From NCBI RefSeq assembly GCF_027533645.1, contig NZ_JAQAGY010000004.1, forward strand, positions 372,001 through 436,000: a stretch of DNA of 64,000 bases, written 5' to 3'. This document shows, piece by piece, positions 1 through 6,965 of this stretch (position 1 is the first letter of the stretch; each line of letters begins with the position of its first letter). Below the pieces are notes generated by a model that was not told the DNA's origin, searched no databases, and saw only the letters and a list, made by a program, of their open reading frames with translations. The position numbers were made by a program, and so were the translations under genes. This stretch comes from Paenibacillus caseinilyticus. Its GTDB lineage: Bacteria > Bacillota > Bacilli > Paenibacillales > NBRC-103111.

Positions 1-2
1 AC

Positions 3-533
3 ATGCCGGACAGCATCCGGACGGATATCTTGAAATTCGACCGCCGGTTTGCAACGCATCTCGCCGTCCACGTTCTGGATCCCAGCACACTCGCCTTCGG
101 ACTGAGCGACTCGCCGGCAGGTATGCTCGCATGGATCCTGGAGAGATGGGCCAGCTGGAGTGACAATAACGGCAACGTTGAGAATGTCTTCTCGAAGGAC
201 GATATCCTTACACACGCTACCATCTACTGGGTCAACAACGCCATCGCAACCTCGATACGCATCTATGCGAATGCCAACCGCTATCCCTGGGCACCCGCTC
301 ATGACCGCTGGCCTGTCATTGAAGCGCCGACGGGCATCACTTTCGTGGCTTACGAGAATCCGCCGGGCGTTACGACAGAACACCGCATACAGAATTTTCT
401 GGACAGTGACCGCGCCCCCTGGTATAACCATCGGAACATCTCCGTTCACGAACAGGGGGGCCACTTTATCCCTTGGGAAATCCCGGACAAGTGGGTGCAG
501 GACTTGCGCCGGACGTTCCGTGGACGTCGATGA
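3..533 (+). CDS. Epoxide hydrolase-like alpha/beta hydrolase, C-terminal part (5' truncated by window)
   Basis: This reading frame is open from the window edge, so the true start lies upstream. The 176 visible residues match the C-terminal half of EPHX1-type epoxide hydrolases, which open epoxides to diols by way of an alkyl-enzyme ester. The cap/return region has the family-typical run SDSPAGMLAWILERW followed by a tyrosine-bearing helix. Near the C-terminus is VHEQGGHF, in which the second His (GGHF) is the expected catalytic base. The nucleophile Asp must lie upstream of the window. The family is usually about 370-400 aa, so roughly half is missing here. The gene is convergent with the phosphoesterase gene, and a large GC-rich hairpin follows at 598-636. 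The family call is fairly secure, but the substrate is unknown. Confidence 0.75.
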   Translation: MPDSIRTDILKFDRRFATHLAVHVLDPSTLAFGLSDSPAGMLAWILERWASWSDNNGNVENVFSKDDILTHATIYWVNNAIATSIRIYANANRYPWAPAHDRWPVIEAPTGITFVAYENPPGVTTEHRIQNFLDSDRAPWYNHRNISVHEQGGHFIPWEIPDKWVQDLRRTFRGRR

Positions 534-597
534 CCGGTATTGTGAGAGGGTATCCTGATAACCCATGACAACAAAAAGAAGCAGCTGCTCTGAGCCG

Positions 598-636
598 CCC
601 CCCAATGGTTAGCTGAGTGTCTAACCATCGGGGGGG
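598..636. terminator. GC-rich hairpin between convergent genes
   Basis: A 15-bp near-perfect stem (six C plus AATGGTTAG pairing with CTAACCATC plus six G, one A/C mismatch) encloses an 8-base loop. It lies between the epoxide hydrolase stop at 533 and the end of the phosphoesterase at 750. No U-tract follows on either strand, so it would be a weak or Rho-type/blocking structure rather than a canonical intrinsic terminator. Confidence 0.35.
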
Positions 637-749
637 CATATCAGCGGCAGTCTGCTCCCTTCACCCGGGTGGACGAATGGCTCATACCCATCCGTCCCCT
701 CCCTGTCCTGATTGGATTCCGGCCGTCGTTTTCACTAGATTTGCTTTCA

Positions 750-1703
750 CTAGATTCGTTTCCTTATCTGCTCCGGTGGATGCTCCGGCTGGCGGGAGAT
801 CATCGTCCCGTCATCCAGTCGGATCCAAGTATGGAATGAAGCCGCTCCCTCGGTCAAACGAATCATCCTCGCACCGCGTGGATATCCTTCCCTTCCGTAA
901 GAGTTATACCCCGTCGCCCGTCCATAATGCAGACGTATTCCGTGAAGCTCGCCCCAAAAATCGTTCACATGGTCATGACCCGCGAATACCCCTTTTACAT
1001 CTTCCATCTCAAGAAACGCCGAGAACAGACCGGAATTCACCTTGGGACATCCCATTCCCTCGTAGTTATGGCCGTAGCAGGTGTGATAGTTCCATACCTC
1101 GTTATATTCAGGCAGCGGAATATGCAAAAAAGATAAAGCGAATACAGGCTCGCCGTTGTTCTGTCTTCTTAACTCCCCTGCTTGTTCTTGGTACCAGCCA
1201 ATCTGACTGTGGGTAATCCGTTCATACCCGCCAACGGGATGATGCAGATGACTTCCGGAATCAAATAAGTATAGTGCGGCAGCAGGCAATTCATCATTTC
1301 GTCCTGCCCGGGATTGAATACGAGTCGTATAGTTCCCGAGACGGTTATCCAAGGCAGGTCCCGCTTCCGTCAAACAGTGGGGAAACTGCTGCTGCAGGCG
1401 GATCAGGTCTTCCTTCGAACCCCTCTCATGCTCTGCATCATGGTTGCCAAAAATAGCGGCCCACGGAACCTGCGCCTCTTCTACCGCCCGTACCGCATTC
1501 TTGTAGGAGTCCAGCGGATCCTTGCACTCTTCACTATGAATCACATCCCCGCTGAAGATAACGAGACCCGGCGCCTACGTCTCGAGAATATTTTTCATCA
1601 ACTGATAGGTTTGCTGGTCTTCGAGCTCTCCATTTTTCCAGTGCAAATCGGTGAACTGGGCAATCGTAAAACTTCCATCTTCTCGAAAACACAGGTTTCT
1701 CAT
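750..1703 (-). pseudogene. Metallophosphoesterase interrupted by one in-frame TAG codon
   Basis: Read from ATG 1701-1703 (preceded by AAGGAGAG), the frame encodes a calcineurin-like phosphoesterase of 317 codons. The metal-binding motifs come in order: FTDLHW, then FSGDVIHSE, FGNHDAEHE and FAGHDHVND near the C-terminus. One amber codon (TAG, reverse complement of 1575-1577) sits between the first two motifs, after the residues ILET and before APGLVIFSGD. Related proteins usually have Glu there, so GAG to TAG is the simplest lesion. Nothing else in the frame is damaged. If the codon is real, the N-terminal metal ligands are separated from the rest. A downstream GTG (1542-1544) could start a truncated product that lacks the first Asp/His motif. 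It may be a recent pseudogene, a sequencing error or suppressed readthrough. Confidence 0.75.
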
Positions 1704-1853
1704 GATCTCTCTCCTTCGAAGTACAATTCGTAGAGTAAAGTGTGGCTCCGCAGCCCTCCTCATCAAAGCGGACGTTAGGTTTTCCCTCACGCCCTTTTGA
1801 TTCTCATTTCGACTCTTCTCCCAAGCAGACAGCTCTTTGGATAGCAGTCGCTT

Positions 1854-2213
1854 TCATGGGAATGGGCTGCCTGGCTTCATCCATGAGCTGAAACCGTTAT
1901 CCGTCCAAGCACACCCCTTTGAGCAAATGCGTAACAACTTTTCCCGATTTTCCGGAGGTAGACTTACGGAGAAGATTCGTTTACTTATAGTCGATAGCTC
2001 TGCAGCTAATGCCAAGGGCTTCAGCCGGTATACTTCGCCAGGCTTGCTGTCCGCTCCCTGGAACGGCTGTCCGGCAGCGGCAAGAGCCAGGGGCTGTGAA
2101 TATCGGATCTCCAGGCGCTGCCCGCTTACCGACAGGATCACTGCTTCCGTCCGACTGCCGTCCCCCCAGGCTAGATCCACTTCAAAGCCGCCGCGCGCCC
2201 GGAGTCCGGTCAC
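1854..2213 (-). pseudogene. C-terminal remnant of a GH95-type alpha-L-fucosidase
   Basis: The frame reads VTGLRARGGFEVDLAWGDG and continues to GEVYRLKP, which is the characteristic C-terminal beta-sandwich end of GH95 fucosidases. After that the frame runs about 50 residues into sequence with no family resemblance, and upstream the resemblance fades within about 25 codons. The catalytic (alpha/alpha)6 barrel, hundreds of residues long, is absent. No ribosome site precedes the GTG at 2213. I read this as a decayed relic of a much larger gene rather than a functional CDS. Confidence 0.55.
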
Positions 2214-2350
2214 TCGGCCTGCCAGCAGGGCTCCGGGTTTCAGGTATGAGCTGCGTTTACCCGCATGTAGAGCTCGCGGAATGTTTAGGGATTAACGTTA
2301 ACATTCCCGGCAGGATCACGTCAATCCGCAGGCCCGCATGGCATGACAAA

Positions 2351-2393
2351 GCGGCCCCCTGCACTGCGAATGTACGCAGGCAAAGGGCCGCTG
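2351..2393 (-). terminator. Hairpin downstream of the small 2470-2682 gene
   Basis: AGCGGCCC pairs with GGGCCGCT, and an inner CCTGC/GCAGG stem adds to it. On the minus strand the stem is followed only by TTTGTC, so it is at best a weak intrinsic terminator for the small gene just upstream. Confidence 0.3.
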
Positions 2394-2469
2394 CTGAATA
2401 GAATGCCGGAGGGTATGAGGGTTACTGAGGGATAAGAGCCGACGGCCTGGTCTCCCCCGCTCCTGCCCC

Positions 2470-2682
2470 TTAACTCCCTTTCACGAGCTCTTTTTTCCAG
2501 AATTCAATGATTCTGTAATCCTTTAATTCCATAGAAGCCCATGAATTCTTAAACGTAAAACCATATTCCTGCATCCTGCTGATGGTCTGGTCTACTTCGG
2601 ACGTCTTCACTCTCAGTTCCATCGCAATGCAATTTCTAACGATATCGGCGGCTTCCTCCACACTCATTTCCTGAATGGTCAC
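2470..2682 (-). CDS. Small hypothetical protein (70 aa)
   Basis: This is a short, charged, soluble-looking protein that begins MTIQEMSVEEAADIVR and ends EFWKKELVKGS. The GTG at 2680-2682 is preceded by GAGGGTG at a workable distance, and an internal ATG five codons later is an alternative start. There is no signal peptide, membrane segment or recognisable motif. Codon use and amino-acid composition look genuine (amphipathic helices, few low-complexity residues), and a hairpin follows it. It is preceded on the same strand by the alpha/beta hydrolase gene (2811-3512), with a 128-bp gap. I do not recognise the family and assign no function. Confidence 0.5.
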   Translation of the reverse strand: MTIQEMSVEEAADIVRNCIAMELRVKTSEVDQTISRMQEYGFTFKNSWASMELKDYRIIEFWKKELVKGS

Positions 2683-2810
2683 GGTGCATTCACCCTCACA
2701 TGTTTTTTGGCTATCATGCCTTAGTCTGTTATAAACCTATTTTATCCAATTTCGTTATAATTACGCTTGCTTTCTGCTGGAGCAGCAAAGACTGCCGATC
2801 CTGGCGGACG

Positions 2811-3512
2811 TCAGTCTTGGGATATGGATAAAAATAATCTGACGGCGGCCAAAAAGGCAGGAGCATTAGCCTGATGAACATGGTGTCCGGCTCCCTCTAT
2901 CGTCACGAGTTCACAAGATGGAATAAGGGCGGCAGCCTCTTTCAATTGGTTCTGCGGTACGTGGCTGGCGGCCCCGCCTCCTATGATAAGGGTTGGTGCC
3001 ATGATCTCTGGCAGACGCGCCCACCACTGCGGATTCGGCTCGTTAAGCTGCTGGAGGATCGAAGGCACGACGTTCCAATCGAATGGCAGCGGCTCCAGGG
3101 GTTCGGAAGGAATCTCGATCTTTTTATCGTGAAATGGAGGAGGCGTATCCTCAAGAACCAGGCGTTCAATTCTTGAGGGATAGGTTTCGGAGAAGAGGTA
3201 GGATACGGTTCCCCCCATCGAATGACCCATCAAGGTGAACTGCCCCAGCCCCAGGGCATCCGCAAACAAATGAAGGTCTTCGCACATCCGCTCAAAGGAA
3301 TAGCTGCCGGTTCGCGCACTTCCCCCGTGCCCGCGTTGGTCCAAGGCCAAGACACGGTAGCGGTCCGCAAGCCCGGCAGCCACTTCATCCCAGGATTCCG
3401 CCTGGTGACCTAACGCATGGAGGGCAATTAGCGGCGGTGCCGATCTCTCCCCCGTTTCGCGGTATTGAAAGAGGTATCCATTCAAATCGATTCGTTGTAC
3501 ACGTGTTTCCAT
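2811..3512 (-). CDS. Alpha/beta-fold hydrolase
   Basis: This 233-aa cytoplasmic alpha/beta hydrolase resembles the esterase/haloperoxidase/BioH-like group. The oxyanion strand is followed by LHALGH near residue 31-36, the nucleophile elbow is GHSMGG with Ser about 98, and the late His lies in GAGHHVHQ about residue 214. An Asp in the VLEDTPPP or later loop is the likely acid. There is a short cap of about 60 residues. The ATG at 3510-3512 has GGGAG ten bases upstream, inside the last codons of the TetR gene, whose stop is only 6 bp away. The two are therefore almost certainly co-transcribed and translationally coupled, and the hydrolase is a probable regulatory target of that TetR (inference). 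The substrate is unknown. Confidence 0.85.
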   Translation of the reverse strand: METRVQRIDLNGYLFQYRETGERSAPPLIALHALGHQAESWDEVAAGLADRYRVLALDQRGHGGSARTGSYSFERMCEDLHLFADALGLGQFTLMGHSMGGTVSYLFSETYPSRIERLVLEDTPPPFHDKKIEIPSEPLEPLPFDWNVVPSILQQLNEPNPQWWARLPEIMAPTLIIGGGAASHVPQNQLKEAAALIPSCELVTIEGAGHHVHQANAPAFLAAVRLFLSISQD

Positions 3513-3518
3513 CGCTGT

Positions 3519-4112
3519 TCATCTCCCATCTACCGTATATTCTCGAATGATCTGCCCCTTGATTTCCTCTACCGGGAATCCTCGAGGATACGTGCTCATC
3601 ATCAGCATCGCGCCCTGTAACGCGGACGAGAAATAAATCGATCTGAGCCGGGGTTCCTTCGCCCCCAGCTGTTCGAACATCGTGCACTGCACTTCAAACT
3701 GCCGGCGGGACTCTTCGTTGAGCTGTTCTCTGTAGACAGAGAGCACATGGTCGTCTTCGGGCTGCGTTTGCAGATTGAGATAGAACCGGTATACGTCAGG
3801 CCGCAGATATACGTTATGGATCGCGCCCTCGACGATATAGCGAAGCTGATCGGACGGCGTCTTCTGGGCTGCGGCAGCCTCCATGACTTCGGCCACTTCT
3901 CCGATCCGGACCCGGACCATAGCCGCCAGCAGGTCTTCTTTGCCTTTATAATAGTTGTAGAGCAGGCCCTTCGAGATGCGGGCTTCTTTGGCTACATCGT
4001 CGATGGACGTGGCATGGTACCCTTTTTTGATGAAAAGCGTCATGGCCGCGCCATGGATTTTCTCCTTGGCGGCTTGTCGAATGCGTTCATTCTCTTCAGG
4101 GGAACGCGGCAC
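3519..4112 (-). CDS. TetR/AcrR family transcriptional regulator
   Basis: This is a 197-aa repressor-type protein. Residues about 10-55 form the TetR helix-turn-helix, with the canonical GYHATSIDDVAKEARISKG recognition region followed by YNYYKGKEDLL. The C-terminal two-thirds is an all-helical ligand/dimerisation domain that I cannot place in a ligand class. The start is GTG at 4110-4112, with GGAGGAG about 10 bases upstream. It is the first gene of a two-gene operon with the alpha/beta hydrolase. A good sigma-A promoter lies at 4198-4226, about 85 bp upstream. The role is presumably autoregulation plus control of the hydrolase in response to a small hydrophobic ligand (family inference). Confidence 0.88.
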   Translation of the reverse strand: MPRSPEENERIRQAAKEKIHGAAMTLFIKKGYHATSIDDVAKEARISKGLLYNYYKGKEDLLAAMVRVRIGEVAEVMEAAAAQKTPSDQLRYIVEGAIHNVYLRPDVYRFYLNLQTQPEDDHVLSVYREQLNEESRRQFEVQCTMFEQLGAKEPRLRSIYFSSALQGAMLMMSTYPRGFPVEEIKGQIIREYTVDGR

Positions 4113-4197
4113 GGCTAAGTCACTCCTCCAATCATTGTGTTATATGGCGGCAGAGCGCACTTGGATGCATTCTGTCCGCTCATGTAAATATAATCCT

Positions 4198-4226
4198 ATT
4201 TTATTTTTGAATGAATGTTTAGTCAA
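4198..4226 (-). promoter_or_regulatory. Sigma-A promoter of the TetR-hydrolase operon
   Basis: On the minus strand a -35 TTGACT (4221-4226) is separated by 17 bp from a -10 TAAAAT (4198-4203), which matches the consensus in 5 of 6 positions. It abuts the terminator at 4230-4251, so the end of the upstream transcription unit and the start of this one are within about 5 bp. Confidence 0.6.
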
Positions 4227-4229
4227 CAC

Positions 4230-4251
4230 AAAAAGCCGCCCTATAGGCGGC
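4230..4251 (-). terminator. Intrinsic terminator of the TetR-old yellow enzyme operon
   Basis: On the minus strand GCCGCC and GGCGGC pair around a short CTATA-type loop, followed by a run of five T. It lies downstream of the oxidoreductase gene (which ends at 4380) and just upstream of the next promoter on the same strand. Confidence 0.65.
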
Positions 4252-4319
4252 ATTCCATGTAACCATGTGATCCAGTTGAGATGACCCGAGCACGAATCGC
4301 CAAGGCCGGCATCTGCCGG

Positions 4320-4367
4320 CCGGCTTGGCGGCCGGCTTGGCGGCCGGCTTGGCGGCCGGCTTGGCGG
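4320..4367. repeat. Four perfect 12-bp tandem repeats (CCGGCTTGGCGG)
   Basis: Four identical head-to-tail copies of CCGGCTTGGCGG occupy 4320-4331, 4332-4343, 4344-4355 and 4356-4367, ending 12 bp before the oxidoreductase stop. A related inverted segment (CGCCAAGGCCGGC) lies immediately to the left at 4299-4311, so each repeat can pair with it. The block sits between the gene end and its terminator. Confidence 0.9.
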
Positions 4368-4379
4368 CTCGCATACGAA

Positions 4380-5420
4380 TTAGAACAGAGTCTTCAATGC
4401 CTCAGGCGTAAACGGAATCAACTCGTCCGTACGGCCGTCACGAATTTTGTCCGCCCAAGCCGGATCAATCAGCAGAGCTCTGCCTACGGCTACCAGATCG
4501 AATTCTTCGCGTTCGAGTCTTTCGATCAAGCCGTCCACCTTCGCATTGCCCGCGCCCTCTCCATTAGTAAAGAGACTCGTGAAATCTCCATCGAGGCCCA
4601 CCGAACCGACCGTAATCGTCGGTTTCCCCGTCAGCTTCTTGGTCCATCCGGCCAGATTCAGATCCGAGCCTTCAAACTCGGGCTCCCAGAAGCGGCGGGA
4701 AGAGCAGTGGAAGATATCGACGCCGGCATCTGCCAGCGGAGCCAAAAATTGTTCGAGCAGCTCCGGCGTTTCGGCCAGCTTCGCCGAATAGTTCGTCGGC
4801 TTCCATTGCGAGATCCGCAGCACGATCGGGAACTCCGGTCCGACCGCACGGCGGCATGCCTCGATGATCTCCACCGCAAAGCGGGTGCGTTCGACCACAC
4901 CGCCGCCGTAGCGGTCCGTACGCGGATTGGTATGCTCCCAGAAGAATTGATCGATCAAGTATCCATGCGCACCGTGGAGCTCGATGCCGTCGAAGCCAAT
5001 CCGCTTGGCTTCGGTTGCGGCCTGTGCGAAGGCTTCGACGATCTCGGATATCTCCTGTTCGGAGTAATCACCGGCATGGCCGCGCGCTCCCATATGCCAA
5101 AGCTGCGGAATGATCCGCCCGCCCGCCTCGTGCACCGCAGCCGCTACGTTCGCCCATCCGTTCAAAGCAGCCTCGCCATGGAAATACGGCACGTTAGGCT
5201 GATTCGATGCGTCCGGGTGATTCACCACCGTACCTTCCGTCACGATGAGGCCTACGCCGTTCTCCGCCCTGCGGCGATAATAGGAAACCACATCCGCTCC
5301 CGGCACCCCTTCCGGAGAATGCTGGCGGGTCATCGGCGCCATCACGATGCGGTTGGACAGCGAGAGATTCTGGGTGGCAAAAGGTTTGAACAAGGATTGT
5401 ACAGAGAGATTTGTATTCAT
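4380..5420 (-). CDS. NADH:flavin oxidoreductase, old yellow enzyme family
   Basis: This 346-aa protein is an FMN-dependent TIM-barrel ene-reductase of the old yellow enzyme family. Visible landmarks are SNRIVMAPMTR near the N-terminus (FMN contact), the substrate-anion-binding region GFDGIELHGAHGYLIDQF, FWEHTNPRTDRYGG, VLRISQW, a phosphate-binding SVGLDGDF segment, and VAVGRALLIDPAW near the C-terminus. Such enzymes reduce activated C=C bonds using NAD(P)H. I chose ATG 5418-5420 because GGAGG lies 5 bases upstream. A TTG four codons earlier would overlap that site. It is 64 bp downstream of a TetR gene on the same strand and is a plausible detoxification target of that regulator (inference). 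Confidence 0.9.
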   Translation of the reverse strand: MNTNLSVQSLFKPFATQNLSLSNRIVMAPMTRQHSPEGVPGADVVSYYRRRAENGVGLIVTEGTVVNHPDASNQPNVPYFHGEAALNGWANVAAAVHEAGGRIIPQLWHMGARGHAGDYSEQEISEIVEAFAQAATEAKRIGFDGIELHGAHGYLIDQFFWEHTNPRTDRYGGGVVERTRFAVEIIEACRRAVGPEFPIVLRISQWKPTNYSAKLAETPELLEQFLAPLADAGVDIFHCSSRRFWEPEFEGSDLNLAGWTKKLTGKPTITVGSVGLDGDFTSLFTNGEGAGNAKVDGLIERLEREEFDLVAVGRALLIDPAWADKIRDGRTDELIPFTPEALKTLF

Positions 5421-5484
5421 AAATACCTCCAAGTGGGTTTTTATTTTTGACTACAGGGTCAAAAACTGCGCAAAAAAAGGGGCA

Positions 5485-6066
5485 TCAAGCCAGGATCAAC
5501 GCAAAGGACGTTTGCCATACCGTGTCTATCCGTTCGCGGGATGCACCCGATTTTGCCATAATCTGCGCACCGAGAAGGGTAGTGGCCAGATGCGCGGCGA
5601 GCGCGGCAGCGGTATGCCGGTTCGTGATACAACCCTGCTCTTGACCACTGCGGATCACCTTCTCGAGAATGCATTCCACCCCGGCGAACATGATCTCGAC
5701 TTCGCGGGTTACTTTCTCGTCGCCGGTTCCGAATTCCAGCGTGGAATTGACCATGAAGCACCCTTTGCTCAACGCTTCGTCACCTTGAAAAAGCATGGTG
5801 TCGCGTATGGCCTCCAGTTTCTGCACGGGAGTACCGGCCCGGGAGACCTGATCTTCCAGCATGGCTAAACTCTGCTCGCGGTACAGCGCCAAGGCCTTCA
5901 GAAACAAGGCCCGCTTGTCATCGAACAAGCAGTATAAACTCTGCTTCTTCACCTGCGTCCTCCGGGTCAGATCATCGAAGGAGGTCGACTTATAACCTTT
6001 TGTCCAGAACACTTCCATGCACTGCTCTAATGCATGCTCGGCATCAAATTCTCTAGGTCTGCTCAT
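5485..6066 (-). CDS. TetR family transcriptional regulator
   Basis: This is a 193-aa TetR protein with an N-terminal HTH (residues about 8-55, FWTKGYKSTSFDDLTRRTQV then KKQSLYCLFDDKRALF). Its effector domain contains the GCFMVNSTLEFG signature seen in TetR regulators that control oxidoreductases for electrophiles or quinones. It is first in a two-gene unit with the old yellow enzyme. The start is ATG 6064-6066. No Shine-Dalgarno is visible, and the -10 box ends only 6 bp upstream of the ATG, so the message may be nearly leaderless. The promoter overlaps a 24-bp palindrome (6082-6105), which argues for autorepression. The inducer is unknown. Confidence 0.88.
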   Translation of the reverse strand: MSRPREFDAEHALEQCMEVFWTKGYKSTSFDDLTRRTQVKKQSLYCLFDDKRALFLKALALYREQSLAMLEDQVSRAGTPVQKLEAIRDTMLFQGDEALSKGCFMVNSTLEFGTGDEKVTREVEIMFAGVECILEKVIRSGQEQGCITNRHTAAALAAHLATTLLGAQIMAKSGASRERIDTVWQTSFALILA

Positions 6067-6072
6067 GGGAGC

Positions 6073-6105
6073 ATCGTACCAGTTATTTACTGCGTAGTCA
6101 ATAAC
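6073..6105 (-). promoter_or_regulatory. Promoter with overlapping TetR-type operator palindrome
   Basis: On the minus strand TTGACT (6096-6101), a 17-bp spacer and TACGAT (6073-6078) form a sigma-A-like promoter. Positions 6082-6105 form a 24-bp imperfect palindrome whose 12-bp halves (outer GTTATT/AATAAC) match at 10 of 12 positions. It covers the -35 and most of the spacer, which is the expected position for a repressor operator. Confidence 0.6.
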
Positions 6106-6306
6106 TTCTTCTTGATATCACTTTCTCTATCATCAGATGATACTAACCGACGATGTCAGTAGAATGCACGTGCCAATCTTGTATTCTTTACAATAATTTT
6201 ACTTTTTAATGACATTCGACACTAAATAGGTTACTTCGACACCGACACTATGTTACATTCTGTATGCAATAATTTGTTAATATATTACTTTATATGGGAG
6301 GAATGA

Positions 6307-6750
6307 ATGATAATGAAGCCTTTCTCCAAGAAGATTCGTGTGGTCTCGCTGGCATTAACTTGTATGCTGGCGCTGCCGATCAGTACCGCATTCGCTGCTG
6401 ATACTGCCGTCGTTGCATCCACTGTACCCAAAGCAGAGGCCGTCCCTGCAGGAGCCGGAGAATGGGATTACCTCGGTTCTTCCACATTCACTACCGGCAG
6501 CGCAGTAGCCAAATCAAGCGGAGGGGATTTTCTCGTCTGCCTGGAATCCGGTCCTACAGGCTATTACAACTTGTTTGAAGATGACCCGGCTGGCAACGCC
6601 GACGAAAGAGTAGGCTACGTGCACTTATCCGCCGGCGACTGCGGCGCCTTCCGCAGTATCGGAGGTTTCGTGGACGGTGATAATAAAAAGGCGGAATTCT
6701 ATGTGTATAAGGCCTTCGGAGGTACCGCAACCGTTTCCTTCTACGATTGA
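6307..6750 (+). CDS. Small secreted protein of unknown function (147 aa)
   Basis: This is a Sec-exported small protein. Basic residues (KPFSKKIR) are followed by a hydrophobic core (VVSLALTCMLALP) and a signal-peptidase site at AFA-AD near residue 31. The mature part is about 115 aa, rich in Gly, Ser, Thr and aromatic residues, with two Cys (in FLVCLESG and GDCGAF) that could form one disulfide; it is predicted to be all-beta. GGGAGGA sits just upstream, and ATG 6307 and ATG 6313 are both possible starts. It has its own AT-rich upstream region and a strong terminator at 6898-6930, so it is monocistronic. I do not recognise the family. Cell-surface or antimicrobial-like roles are only speculation. 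Confidence 0.7.
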   Translation: MIMKPFSKKIRVVSLALTCMLALPISTAFAADTAVVASTVPKAEAVPAGAGEWDYLGSSTFTTGSAVAKSSGGDFLVCLESGPTGYYNLFEDDPAGNADERVGYVHLSAGDCGAFRSIGGFVDGDNKKAEFYVYKAFGGTATVSFYD

Positions 6751-6897
6751 CCGGTTGCCCTTAACTCGGCGAACGTAGATTCATAGAGCGTTTCCCCCCT
6801 CAGGCGGCAGCAAAAAAAATCCATCGGTAAGATAGATAGGTTTTTGCCCCGGAGGGGATTGCTGCTTTTTCCTTGTACTGCCGTCCCCTATCCAAAT

Positions 6898-6930
6898 AGG
6901 CCCGCCGAGATACCGGCAGGCCTTTTTTTT
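6898..6930 (+). terminator. Intrinsic terminator after the small secreted protein gene
   Basis: AGGCCCGCCG pairs with CGGCAGGCCT (one mismatch) around a short loop and is followed by eight T residues. It terminates plus-strand transcription from 6307-6750 and sits between convergent genes. Confidence 0.75.
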
Positions 6931-6965
6931 CATTGGATTCTTATCGTCTAACTCAAGACTGAAGA

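Noticed and set aside
1575-1577. The amber codon as a pyrrolysine or selenocysteine-type recoding site
   Set aside because: It is TAG, not TGA; no pyrrolysine genes are visible, and the position is an ordinary acidic residue in the family rather than a catalytic one.
4281-5450. A 389-codon plus-strand frame opposite the old yellow enzyme
   Set aside because: Its start is the WRPAWRPA translation of the tandem repeat, and the rest mirrors the oxidoreductase. The minus-strand gene has clear motifs and a good ribosome site.
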